Positions 1-6,505 of a stretch of 34,767 nucleotides of DNA are shown here, piece by piece. The DNA is taken from IMG/VR virus record IMGVR_UViG_3300030331_000115, positions 1 through 34,767 of that record. One strand, 5' to 3'. Within the stretch, counting starts at the first letter, position 1; each line of letters opens with the position of its first letter. The notes under the pieces are model-generated. The model did no database searches. It saw only the letters and a program-made list of their open reading frames with translations, and was not told the DNA's origin. A program made the translations under genes and the position numbers. The stretch comes from a virus.

Positions 1-48
1 CCTCCGCAACCGTCGCGTCTGCCTAATCCAATCACCCTCCCCTTACTT

Positions 49-78
49 CCCCTGCCTTCGGGCGGGGGATTTTTTTTT
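49..78 (+). terminator. Rho-independent terminator at left end
   Basis: A perfect 8-bp stem (CCCCTGCC / GGCGGGGG with one G-T pair) closes a TTCG loop at 57-60 and is followed by a run of nine T from 70. This is a textbook intrinsic terminator reading rightward. No gene is visible upstream in the window. It probably ends late transcription coming from terminase or genes after it if the genome is circularised or concatemeric, or it insulates the early promoter. Confidence 0.85.
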
Positions 79-164
79 GCCCAAAATTTTGGCGTGACAG
101 CCCCGACGAGCGGAGCGAGGAGGGGTGATAGGTTTGTGGTCGCTGCCTCAGTCGCTGGTGGCTA

Positions 165-192
165 TTGACTTACATACTGGTTTTGGTAATAT
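165..192 (+). promoter_or_regulatory. Predicted host sigma70-type early promoter
   Basis: TTGACT (165-170) and TAATAT (187-192) are separated by 16 bp, close to the consensus -35 and -10 boxes. Transcription would start near 199, about 60 nt before the first early gene. T7-like phages use host polymerase for early genes, so an early promoter is expected here. The palindrome at 230-242 lies about 30 nt downstream of the predicted start, where a bound protein could block elongation. Confidence 0.65.
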
Positions 193-229
193 ATAGCAAT
201 GGAGGAATTGTTCCTTCGCTGTCCAAATT

Positions 230-243
230 CTGTAGCACTACAA
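230..243. repeat. Early palindrome copy 1 of 7
   Basis: TGTAG-CA-CTACA inverted repeat with an A replacing the final G of the consensus CTGTAGCACTACAG. It lies between the early promoter and the first gene. The 20 bases ending at 242 (CCAAATTCTGTAGCACTACA) match copy 4 exactly. Confidence 0.85.
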
Positions 244-259
244 AAACAAGGAGAGTGCC

Positions 260-526
260 ATGCCTAACAACATCAAATCTGATTCACCTCTTGCCTCGGG
301 CAAGTTGCCTACGGGCGAGCAAATCGCTTTCGACTTTCTTCCTGATGACTTCAAATCTGTAGCACTACAGAATCAGGACGAGCCGCCACTGGTGGCTGGT
401 GGGTACATCGACGATCAGTCCAAGTGGTACGACGGCACGGGCGAATGGCTGCTGTACCTGACTGGGTTCCTGTCTGGCGGTGTGGTGACTTGGCTCATCA
501 TCTACGCAGTGGGGCGGCTCCTGTGA
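260..526 (+). CDS. Small early protein with C-terminal membrane segment
   Basis: This is an 88-residue protein with no recognised family. Residues 1-60 are polar and acidic. Residues about 63-88 form a hydrophobic stretch (LLYLTGFLSGGVVTWLIIYA) that looks like one transmembrane helix at the very C-terminus, so the protein is probably tail-anchored in the inner membrane with its N-terminus inside. An AAGGAG ribosome site lies 6 nt before the ATG. It is the first early gene and its stop overlaps the GTG of the next gene (GTGA). Palindrome copy 2 lies within the gene and is read as SVALQ at residues 33-37. A role in early host take-over is possible from its position but nothing in the sequence shows it. 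Confidence 0.75.
   Translation: MPNNIKSDSPLASGKLPTGEQIAFDFLPDDFKSVALQNQDEPPLVAGGYIDDQSKWYDGTGEWLLYLTGFLSGGVVTWLIIYAVGRLL
357..370. repeat. Early palindrome copy 2 of 7 (intragenic)
   Basis: Exact CTGTAGCACTACAG, with arms extending to 7 bp (T356/A371). It lies inside the first early gene, where it encodes Ser-Val-Ala-Leu-Gln in frame. Confidence 0.9.
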
Positions 527-1281
527 TTGTTTACGAAGGGGCATCTGCCATGGACGGCAAGCCCATCGTGTGCATCCTGACCGGGTTCACAGGCACGAAG
601 AATCCCAAGACTGGGCAAATGGTTCAGTCTTGGATTCTTCGGCAGGACATTGATCCCATCAGTGCGACACGCAATGGGGAAGACTCCAGCATCTGCGGTG
701 ACTGTGTGCATCGCCGTGACCTCACCACGGGAAAGCGTTCCTGCTACGTCAATCTGCTCGCTCCCAACGGGGTCTACAAAGCGTGGCGGAAAGGGAACTA
801 TCAAGCCCGAGGTCGCTGGGATATACGACAACTCCGAGGTCGCTCGCTGCGTGTTGGTTCGTATGGTGATCCAGCCATGATGCCACTTGAGATTTGGCGT
901 GATTTGTGCCATAATGCGAAGCAGTGGACGGGGTATACACATCAATGGCAATGGTGTGATCCCGGTTTCGCTGACATCTGCATGGCATCGGTCGAGACTG
1001 ATGCGGAGCAGGAGCAAGCCGAGGCACTTGGGTATCGCTGCTTTCGGGTCAACAAATCTGTAGCACTACAGAAACGCGGCCTCATCGTGTGTCCTGCATC
1101 TGATGAGGGCGGCAAACGGACGACCTGTGACCAGTGTCACCTGTGCCAAGGCAACATGTCAGAACGATCTGTTCGAGTCCCCCACGTTCAGATCACAGTT
1201 CACGGTGTTGGGGCATCCAAGTTCAAGGAGGATTCAACAAGTGCCACACAATCGCTCGTGGCTAGTCTCGCTCAAGCGTGA
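523..1281 (+). CDS. Cys-rich conserved phage protein (DUF7227-like)
   Basis: This is a 252-residue protein from the GTG at 523, which overlaps the upstream stop. A longer frame to 424 would overlap the first gene by 100 nt and is not favoured. It resembles a family common in phages and plasmids, recognised here by the early segment TGQMVQSWILR, the ICGDC cysteines, RVGSYGDPA, GYTHQW and a late CDQCHLC cluster. The several CxxC pairs suggest metal binding, possibly zinc or an iron-sulfur centre. The biochemical role is not established. Palindrome copy 3 is read as SVALQ near residues 180-184. The 3' end overlaps the next gene by 41 nt. Confidence 0.8.
   Translation: MIVYEGASAMDGKPIVCILTGFTGTKNPKTGQMVQSWILRQDIDPISATRNGEDSSICGDCVHRRDLTTGKRSCYVNLLAPNGVYKAWRKGNYQARGRWDIRQLRGRSLRVGSYGDPAMMPLEIWRDLCHNAKQWTGYTHQWQWCDPGFADICMASVETDAEQEQAEALGYRCFRVNKSVALQKRGLIVCPASDEGGKRTTCDQCHLCQGNMSERSVRVPHVQITVHGVGASKFKEDSTSATQSLVASLAQA
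1058..1071. repeat. Early palindrome copy 3 of 7 (intragenic)
   Basis: Exact CTGTAGCACTACAG preceded by AAAT and followed by AAA. It is inside the Cys-rich protein gene and is again read in the frame Ser-Val-Ala-Leu-Gln. Confidence 0.9.
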
Positions 1282-1420
1282 TGTCGTATTCGCGGCAGCA
1301 AAAGAGCATCCCAAGACGGCAGCCAAACTTGCCAAGCGGCTGCTCCGTCAGTACTCAGACCTTCTAACAGAAGAGGAAATTCAATGTCTGGAATTGATCA
1401 GCAATTTTCGTTCCACATGA
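1241..1420 (+). CDS. Small basic early protein of unknown function
   Basis: This is a 59-residue protein from a GTG at 1241. The start is chosen because AAGGAGG lies 8 nt upstream; a longer frame to 1103 would lie almost wholly inside the previous gene. The sequence is helical in character, with a basic, Ala/Lys-rich middle (AAKEHPKTAAKLAKRLLRQ) and an acidic TEEEI segment. No family is recognised. It overlaps the upstream gene by 41 nt and the downstream gene by 37 nt, which suggests translational coupling. Confidence 0.6.
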   Translation: MPHNRSWLVSLKRDVVFAAAKEHPKTAAKLAKRLLRQYSDLLTEEEIQCLELISNFRST

Positions 1421-1704
1421 CGCTCGACGGTGTGCATGCGTTGCACATCAAGGAGCATTCAATGATGGGTGATGCGTTCAAAGAGTTTGGTTACGTCACA
1501 TTTGAGGCGACCAACATCCACGCCAATCACCCAAAGCGTCTGACCATTTGGTTTGACAATCGTCACAATGAGGACGGGCAGACCGCCTTGACCATCGGTG
1601 ACATCGGACAGTTCGGCTTGGCACTTGCTCAATGGTGCAATGACCGCCGGATGGAAACACTCGAAAAAGCAGAGGCAGAACTCAAGGAGGTTTCAAATGC
1701 CTAA
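1384..1704 (+). CDS. Early protein of unknown function
   Basis: This is a 106-residue soluble protein with no membrane segment. The ATG at 1384 follows an AGAGGAAA ribosome site. The N-terminal two thirds alternates beta-like stretches (VTFEATNIHANH, RLTIWFDN) and the C-terminal part is a charged helix (METLEKAEAELKEV). No family is recognised. It sits between two small early genes and overlaps the next by 8 nt, and the AAGGAGG for that next gene lies inside its last codons. Confidence 0.7.
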   Translation: MSGIDQQFSFHMTLDGVHALHIKEHSMMGDAFKEFGYVTFEATNIHANHPKRLTIWFDNRHNEDGQTALTIGDIGQFGLALAQWCNDRRMETLEKAEAELKEVSNA

Positions 1705-2035
1705 CAAACACTTCACCCTTTCATTCCAAGCAGACTTCAAGGTCAACGAGGACATCGAGTACTTGGTGCGGGAACTCAATCATGAGAACCTGTCCAACGG
1801 CTCCATGCTCAAGACCAACAAGTCTGAGGTTCTCCGTCGCATCGTGTCCGCTGGACTCAAAACTGAGTTGGGCAGATTGCGTCAACGCAAGATCGCTGAA
1901 CTTGATCAACTCGTCGGCAACACTCCAAATTCTGTAGCACTACAGAATCGAGACATTCAGGTCGTTCCTGAAACTGTCTCACAAGCCAGATACAAGCAAG
2001 CCAAGGAGGCTTATTCCAATGACGGCTGTAAGTAA
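1697..2035 (+). CDS. Candidate ribbon-helix-helix DNA-binding protein
   Basis: This is a 112-residue protein. The ATG at 1697 has AAGGAGG 7 nt upstream; longer versions of the frame overlap the previous gene and lack a ribosome site. Residues 5-15 (HFTLSFQADFK) look like a beta-strand. A helix follows (EDIEYLVRELN), then a loop and a second helix TNKSEVLRRIVSAGL (about 38-52). The order strand-helix-helix and the KSEVLRRIV..GL pattern fit the MetJ/Arc/CopG fold, but the loop is longer than usual. The C-terminal half is polar and carries palindrome copy 4 as SVALQ (about 79-83). It could be an early transcription regulator; this is inference. Its 3' end overlaps the next gene by 17 nt. Confidence 0.6.
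   Translation: MPNKHFTLSFQADFKVNEDIEYLVRELNHENLSNGSMLKTNKSEVLRRIVSAGLKTELGRLRQRKIAELDQLVGNTPNSVALQNRDIQVVPETVSQARYKQAKEAYSNDGCK
1929..1948. repeat. Early palindrome copy 4 of 7 (intragenic)
   Basis: The best intragenic copy, with 9-bp arms ATTCTGTAG and CTACAGAAT around a central CA. It lies within the candidate ribbon-helix-helix gene and is read in frame as Ser-Val-Ala-Leu-Gln. Confidence 0.9.
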
Positions 2036-2891
2036 CCCACCCAAACCCACCCCGTTCGATCCGGGCAACTGGGGTGACATCGTGGATGACAAGACCATCC
2101 AAAACCTTCCCACTCCCACCCAGTATCCGCACACATACCGCGTCCTGCCTCATGGCACGTTCGTGGACATGGCGGAGCGTCTCCTTGAGTCCCACGGGTT
2201 CACCCTGTCCGAGCCAGTCCACTACGCGGCTGCTCCGGTCAAGAACCCCAAGATCAAAGACCACAAGAAGTACGGGAGGTTCCTGTCTCTGTACGGGATC
2301 TCTCGGCCTGACCTCCCCGACACGGGCGACCGTTGGTGGGAGTTTGCCTTGACCAACTCATACGACATGTCCACACGGGCTGGCGGTGCGTTGGGCGAGC
2401 GTGTCCAAGTCTGCTCCAACGGCATGACTCTGGGCAAGGTCGCAGGCAAAGTGTCCAAGAAGCACATGCGTGGCCTCGGCTCCGAGGATGACGGCTTCGA
2501 GTCCCTGTACAACATGCTCGATGCGTGCATCAGCGGCATTCCGTCAGTGGCTCAGGATCGTGTGCGGCGGGTGGAATGGATGAAGAATGTGGAGTGCGGC
2601 GATGACGATGCCAAGCACTGCATCATGGAGGCGGCTCGTGAGGGTGTCATCGGTGCTGCGGCGACGATGCGTGTCCTCGGACACTGGGAGGAGCCAGAGC
2701 ATCCAGAGTTCCGCGAACGCACTGTGGACTCGCTCTACAACGCCTTCACCTCCAACGACCGTGGTCGCAATGTGATCACGCAAGCGTCCCGCTTCGGGCG
2801 GCTCGACAAGATCCTCAATGATCGCTTCGACATCGTTGATGTGACCAGCCGTTCTGATGAGGCTCTGTCTCAACTCGCTTCAGAGTTCTGA
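2019..2891 (+). CDS. DUF932-like phage/plasmid protein
   Basis: This is a 290-residue soluble protein. The central segment NSYDMSTRAGGALGERVQVC followed by SNGMTLG (about 112-138) resembles the core of the DUF932 family of phage- and plasmid-encoded proteins, where an NSxD...CSNG pattern is typical. The fold and reaction are not well defined; members often sit in early or plasmid maintenance regions. The ATG at 2019 overlaps the previous gene by 17 nt and follows AAGGAGGC. The stop at 2889-2891 is followed immediately by palindrome copy 5. Length is normal for the family and no break is seen. Confidence 0.75.
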   Translation: MTAVSNPPKPTPFDPGNWGDIVDDKTIQNLPTPTQYPHTYRVLPHGTFVDMAERLLESHGFTLSEPVHYAAAPVKNPKIKDHKKYGRFLSLYGISRPDLPDTGDRWWEFALTNSYDMSTRAGGALGERVQVCSNGMTLGKVAGKVSKKHMRGLGSEDDGFESLYNMLDACISGIPSVAQDRVRRVEWMKNVECGDDDAKHCIMEAAREGVIGAAATMRVLGHWEEPEHPEFRERTVDSLYNAFTSNDRGRNVITQASRFGRLDKILNDRFDIVDVTSRSDEALSQLASEF

Positions 2892-2893
2892 TT

Positions 2894-2907
2894 CTGTAGC
2901 ACTACAA
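2894..2907. repeat. Early palindrome copy 5 of 7
   Basis: CTGTAGCACTACAA, with one mismatch at the last base, starting two bases after the DUF932-like gene. The stretch to the next ATG at 2974 is 82 nt and carries no clear promoter. An AGAGGAAA ribosome site is at 2958-2966. Confidence 0.8.
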
Positions 2908-2973
2908 ATTTTGGTCTGCCGCCCTCCAGTTTGGCATGGGCTGGGGGTGGCAGGCCAGAGAGGAAATACTGAA

Positions 2974-3246
2974 ATGAAAAATCAAAACACTGTTAATGCA
3001 TATAACCTTGTTCCCAAAGACCACCCCAACAGGGAGTGGATTGAAACCTTGGCAGGCACTAATGCAAGAATTGCCATACCCATCATCTGGCAGAAAGAGG
3101 ATGCGGATCAGTATCAGGAAGACAGGGATCTTCCGCCGCTAACCGATGACCAATGGTGCGAGTTGGCTCAGAACCTTGAGAAGAGTGACCTGTACGACTG
3201 GGACTGGGAAGTATTCGGACAACACTTAGAGGAGGTGCTGAAGTGA
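2974..3246 (+). CDS. Small acidic early protein, unknown
   Basis: This is a 90-residue, strongly acidic protein with several Trp and Asp residues (YDWDWEVFGQ near the C-terminus). The ATG at 2974 follows AGAGGAAA; the longer frame to 2857 crosses the DUF932-like gene and the palindrome and is rejected as the start. No family is recognised. It is the first of four short, tightly packed genes. Its last codons overlap the GTG of the next gene (AAGTGA). Small acidic early proteins in T7-like phages can bind host enzymes, but no such target can be read here. Confidence 0.7.
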   Translation: MKNQNTVNAYNLVPKDHPNREWIETLAGTNARIAIPIIWQKEDADQYQEDRDLPPLTDDQWCELAQNLEKSDLYDWDWEVFGQHLEEVLK

Positions 3247-3515
3247 GACTGCCGAGAAACGATTGGTATGCGTGTACAAACAGCGGGTTCACTCGCGTTG
3301 GTCAATGCACGCTTGAAATTGCACGTTCACAAGCACGACGCATGCTGGGCGAGCAGGAGTTCATTCTGTTCACCGCGTATCAACTGCCCCAACTCAAAAG
3401 CCGCGTGGAGCGTGCGTGGTCATATCACGTTGATTTAGAGGAGGAGCATACGGAGTGCATGCGTCACGATGCTGAGACTGGCATGGATGATGAGGAGGGG
3501 TCTGATGATCTGTGA
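3243..3515 (+). CDS. Small early protein, unknown
   Basis: This is a 90-residue protein with a GTG start overlapping the previous stop by 4 nt; GAGGAG lies just upstream inside the previous gene. The N-terminal part is basic (about 1-60) and the C-terminal 30 residues are very acidic (DLEEEHTE, GMDDEEGSDDL). No membrane segment or known motif is seen. It overlaps the next gene by 11 nt. Confidence 0.7.
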   Translation: MRLPRNDWYACTNSGFTRVGQCTLEIARSQARRMLGEQEFILFTAYQLPQLKSRVERAWSYHVDLEEEHTECMRHDAETGMDDEEGSDDL

Positions 3516-3666
3516 TCAGTGTGGTTCGGGAATGATTCATGGTGGATCACATGATGGAGAGGACTGTGGTGCTGACTCTTTTCTGATCGTCAACAATCAC
3601 ACTTGTTCAGAGTGTGGAGTCATGGTGCTGGAGTACATACCAAAGCAGGAGGATTATGATGAGTGA
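3505..3666 (+). CDS. Zinc-ribbon miniprotein
   Basis: This is a 53-residue protein from the ATG at 3505, with GAGGAG about 8 nt upstream. Two CxxC knuckles, CDQCGSG at residues 3-9 and CSECG at 35-39, flank a beta-rich middle. This is the usual layout of a small zinc ribbon, and a further Cys is present at about residue 20. The function is unknown; such proteins often contact nucleic acid or another protein. It overlaps both neighbours. Confidence 0.65.
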   Translation: MICDQCGSGMIHGGSHDGEDCGADSFLIVNNHTCSECGVMVLEYIPKQEDYDE

Positions 3667-4000
3667 GTTCCCAATGGACAGTCCGTTGCATACCCCGGGT
3701 GTTGAGATAATGAAGGTTGACCACACTGTGATCACCAGTGAGGGTGCAGAGACATATTTGCCAGAGGGCAAACTCAAACGCATCCACATCAACCAGCATG
3801 TCATCCGTGCCAACTCAAAGAATGAGGAACGCAAACCTCCGATCACCATCAAGACTTCTGATGCGAATCACAAGGGCTGGTCGGTTGACATTCACGGTGT
3901 CAGTCAGGTCGTGTATCGACCAGACAAGCCGCTCAACTGCGGTGCAAAACTTTGGATGGAAACCACATCAGCCGTAACACTTTCCCTGACCCCCCAGTAG
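3659..4000 (+). CDS. Conserved phage hypothetical protein
   Basis: This is a 113-residue, largely beta protein. The ATG at 3659 is preferred over 3656 because it lies 6 nt after AGGAGG. It resembles a widespread phage hypothetical family seen near early genes, with the pattern IHINQHVIRANSK, RKPPITI and VVYRPDKPLNCGAKLWMET. No reaction is known for that family. It is the last gene of the early block; the stop is followed at once by palindrome copy 6 and a terminator. Confidence 0.75.
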   Translation: MSEFPMDSPLHTPGVEIMKVDHTVITSEGAETYLPEGKLKRIHINQHVIRANSKNEERKPPITIKTSDANHKGWSVDIHGVSQVVYRPDKPLNCGAKLWMETTSAVTLSLTPQ

Positions 4001-4020
4001 AATCTGTAGCACTACAGATT
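4001..4020. repeat. Early palindrome copy 6 of 7
   Basis: Perfect 20-bp inverted repeat AATCTGTAG-CA-CTACAGATT starting on the base after the last early gene's stop. It lies between that gene and the early terminator. Confidence 0.9.
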
Positions 4021-4033
4021 TCCTCCTTGTTGA

Positions 4034-4068
4034 CCCCTCGTAGGCTTCGGCCTGCGGGGGGTTTTTTT
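4034..4068 (+). terminator. Rho-independent terminator ending the early block
   Basis: A 12-bp stem (CCCCTCGTAGGC / GCCTGCGGGGGG, two G-T pairs) closes a TTCG loop at 46-49 of this line and is followed by seven T (4062-4068). The T-run overlaps the first bases of the predicted promoter for the RNA polymerase gene, so early transcription ends exactly where the next unit begins. Confidence 0.9.
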
Positions 4069-4094
4069 GTAGCACTACAGAATTCTGCTACACT
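4067..4094 (+). promoter_or_regulatory. Promoter for phage RNA polymerase, overlapping a palindrome
   Basis: TTGTAG (4067-4072) and TACACT (4089-4094) are 16 bp apart, and a TG one base before the -10 box makes it an extended -10. The expected start of transcription is about 4101, which is the GTG start codon itself, so the mRNA may be leaderless or nearly so. Palindrome copy 7 covers the -35 box and part of the spacer, an arrangement typical of an operator. Bases 4085-4102 are closely matched downstream of the capsid gene, so a phage-polymerase promoter is an alternative reading. Confidence 0.6.
4069..4084. repeat. Early palindrome copy 7 of 7
   Basis: GTAG-CA-CTAC core (TGTAGCACTACAG) lying across the -35 region and spacer of the RNA polymerase promoter. 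A second palindrome CAGAATTCTG (4078-4087) is fused to its right arm. Confidence 0.85.
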
Positions 4095-4100
4095 GATCGC

Positions 4101-6494
4101 GTGAGCAAGTCACAGCAAAAACTTGAACAGGAGATGATCCGGCTGGGGCAGGAACGCTACAACCACAAGGTCAAGCGAGCCAAAGAAACCAAAATGGAAA
4201 CCACTACCCCCGTCGGCAGGCAACTGTTGAGCGGGGCTGTTGTCGCATTGGAGCAAGGCATCGAGTCATGGCTTTCCACCACCCGATCCAAGCCGGGACG
4301 CAGGCATCGTGCTGCCCCATACGTCGAGATGCTCCCTGCTGGTGTGGTGGCAACTATCACTTGCAGGTCGCTGCTGGACTCAATCAGCATGGAAAAGAAG
4401 ATCACTCCCACGGCTGCTGCCATCGCTCGCCTGCTGGAGGACGAGTTGATCTTCCGAGCGGTTGCTGAGAATGAGCCTGCTCTCTGGAAGCAGATGCACC
4501 GTGTCATTGACCGACACAAATCTCAGAAAACCAAAAGCAAATTCATCAACAACACGCTCAAGTACCACAACATGGGGATCAGTCGCTGGGACAAGAAAGA
4601 GGCGGTCGCTGTCGGCCTCACCCTGATTGAGTTGATGCAGCAGCACACAGGCATCATTCAGATCGTGACCCGCAAGGATGCTCGTGGCAAGTCCTACACC
4701 TACATCCGACCCACTGACGAAATCTTGAAATGGATGCGTGACGGGCACGAAGAAGCAAGTATAATGTTCCCTGTCTGGTTGCCTTCCGTCGAACGACCTG
4801 TCGATTGGAAGAACCCGTTCATCGGCGGTTACGCTGCCCTGAACATCAGGCATCGCCCTCTGGTCAAGACGCAAGACGCTGCGTATCTTGAAGAACTGGC
4901 GGTGACTGAGATGGACAGCGTGTACCGTGCGGTGAACACCCTACAGAGAGTGCCCGTTCGCTATCATCACACGGTCGCTGGCCTCCTTGAGTGGGCTTGG
5001 GACAAAGCCCTGCCAGTCGGTGGCCTGCCCTCAATGGAAGACCACGAGATTCCTAACAAGCCTGTAGATATTGATACGAATAAAGACGCACGCAAAAGGT
5101 GGAGAAGAGATGCAGCCCGCATCCACTTTGAAAATGAGCGGCAGAAGTCCAAGCGTTTACAGGTGATGAAGACCGTGCAAGTCATGGAGCGGTTCAAAGA
5201 TGATCGGGTGTACTTCCCCGGCAATCTGGACTTCAGGGGGCGTTGGTACTACATACCTCACTACTGGCAACCACAAGGACCGTCGTGGACGAAGGCGACT
5301 CTCAGGTTCGAGGACGGGGCAAAGATCACCGATTCGGGTGTTAGATGGCTCTATATCAATGCAGCCAACAAGTGGGGCATGGATAAGAAGTCCTTTACTG
5401 ATCGCTACAGGTGGAGTGAGGACAGTATCGAGATGATCAAGGCTGTTGGATCAGAACCGACAGCAAATATGGATTGGACAAAAGCAGACGATCCGTTCGG
5501 CTTTGTGGCGGCTTGTCACGAAATTTCAGAACTGCACTTGCAGGGATCTTCGTTTCGCACTACTCTCCCCGTCGCACTCGATGCCACAACACAAGGTTTG
5601 CAGATTTATGCGATGCTGCTGAAGGATCCAGTGTCTGCCTTGTCAACAAACGTCCTGCCGGACAGCGAGCCATCTGATACTTATCAGTTGGTCGCGGATC
5701 GTGTTATCCAGAAACTCCAAGAGAGTTCTGACTCATACGCAAAGAAGTGGTTGGAGTTTGGCATCACCCGTTCATGTACAAAGCGGCAGACGATGACTCT
5801 GTGCTACGGCTCCACCTTCTACTCCTGTCAGTCTTACACCGCAGAGTGGTTTTACAAAGAGTTGAAGACAGGAAGAAGCAATCCCTTTGGTGAAGAGACA
5901 TACGCTCCTTGCAACTTTTTGTCTGCTTTGATCTGGGATGCAATCAACGAAGTTGTTGGTGCTGCTCATACTTGCATGGAGTGGCTGAGAGAATGCACGA
6001 AGATTCTCATTGAGCATGATGTCACACCACGTTGGATGACTCCGCTCGGCTTCCCAGTCAAGATGAGGTACGAGAACTACAACTCACAGACTGTCAAAAC
6101 AATCGTGGCAGGCAACGTGCGAAGACACCGCATCAATGTTGAGAATGGAGAGACAAGTGTTCGCAAGACTGTCAACGGCATCTGTGCAAACCTTGTTCAC
6201 TCTTTGGACGGTGTTGGTGGCATTCTTGGCTTGACTGTGTTGAAGTGTTTGGAGAGAGGAGTAAACAACATCTTTGGTGTTCACGACTCCGCCTCTGTCC
6301 TTGCCACCGACTGTGACCTGTTCAACGAAGCGGTGCGTGAAGCAACTGTTGAAATCTTTGAAGATGACATGCTTGGAAAAATTGAACAAATGTTCTTGAC
6401 CATGTTGCCATCTGATGTACACTTACCTCCCGCTCCCCAACGTGGGGACTTGGATATCACCAAGGTGTTAGAGTCACCTTACTACTGGAATTGA
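4101..6494 (+). CDS. Single-subunit phage DNA-directed RNA polymerase
   Basis: This is a 797-residue T7-type RNA polymerase (T7 gp1 is 883), which transcribes the middle and late genes from phage promoters. Visible marks: NLDFRGRWYYIP (T7 DWRGRVY region); motif A LPVALDATTQGLQIY with Asp494 (T7 Asp537); motif B RSCTKRQTMTLCYGS with Lys561 and Tyr569 (T7 Lys631, Tyr639); motif C IFGVHDSAS with Asp729 (T7 Asp812). All catalytic residues are present, so it should be active. The GTG at 4101 coincides with the predicted transcription start and has no Shine-Dalgarno; an ATG at 4134 would still leave the catalytic core whole. It is separated from the early genes by a terminator and from SSB by 11 nt. 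Confidence 0.97.
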   Translation: MSKSQQKLEQEMIRLGQERYNHKVKRAKETKMETTTPVGRQLLSGAVVALEQGIESWLSTTRSKPGRRHRAAPYVEMLPAGVVATITCRSLLDSISMEKKITPTAAAIARLLEDELIFRAVAENEPALWKQMHRVIDRHKSQKTKSKFINNTLKYHNMGISRWDKKEAVAVGLTLIELMQQHTGIIQIVTRKDARGKSYTYIRPTDEILKWMRDGHEEASIMFPVWLPSVERPVDWKNPFIGGYAALNIRHRPLVKTQDAAYLEELAVTEMDSVYRAVNTLQRVPVRYHHTVAGLLEWAWDKALPVGGLPSMEDHEIPNKPVDIDTNKDARKRWRRDAARIHFENERQKSKRLQVMKTVQVMERFKDDRVYFPGNLDFRGRWYYIPHYWQPQGPSWTKATLRFEDGAKITDSGVRWLYINAANKWGMDKKSFTDRYRWSEDSIEMIKAVGSEPTANMDWTKADDPFGFVAACHEISELHLQGSSFRTTLPVALDATTQGLQIYAMLLKDPVSALSTNVLPDSEPSDTYQLVADRVIQKLQESSDSYAKKWLEFGITRSCTKRQTMTLCYGSTFYSCQSYTAEWFYKELKTGRSNPFGEETYAPCNFLSALIWDAINEVVGAAHTCMEWLRECTKILIEHDVTPRWMTPLGFPVKMRYENYNSQTVKTIVAGNVRRHRINVENGETSVRKTVNGICANLVHSLDGVGGILGLTVLKCLERGVNNIFGVHDSASVLATDCDLFNEAVREATVEIFEDDMLGKIEQMFLTMLPSDVHLPPAPQRGDLDITKVLESPYYWN

Positions 6495-6505
6495 AAGGAT
6501 TCCCT

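Larger units (their letters stand above)
79..259. other. Noncoding leader upstream of the early genes
   Basis: No convincing gene is present between the terminator and the first early gene. The stretch holds a purine-rich segment (about 97-127), a sigma70-type promoter (165-192), one copy of the early palindrome (230-242) and a Shine-Dalgarno AAGGAG at 248-253. A 65-codon reading frame starting near 165 overlaps the promoter and the next gene in another frame and is not accepted as a gene. Confidence 0.7.

Noticed and set aside
93-121. CCCC ... GGGG hairpin in the leader
   Set aside because: Only a 4-bp GC stem around a 17-19-nt purine-rich loop and no T-run; too weak to call.
165-362. 65-codon reading frame at the left end
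   Set aside because: It starts inside the predicted promoter, overlaps the 260-526 gene for 100 nt, has no ribosome site and reads as low-quality Ser/Thr/Leu sequence.
502-1017. Long minus-strand frames throughout (for example opposite 523-1281, 31782-32381 and 25727-26173)
   Set aside because: All lie opposite well-supported + strand genes, lack ribosome sites and give no recognisable protein.
230-4084. Palindromes as a CRISPR array
   Set aside because: Spacing between copies ranges from about 50 to more than 1000 nt, three copies are inside genes, and there are no cas genes.
5380-5410. ACTGATCGC inside the RNA polymerase gene as a third promoter copy
   Set aside because: Only about nine bases match the 18-nt motif and it lies within a conserved coding region.
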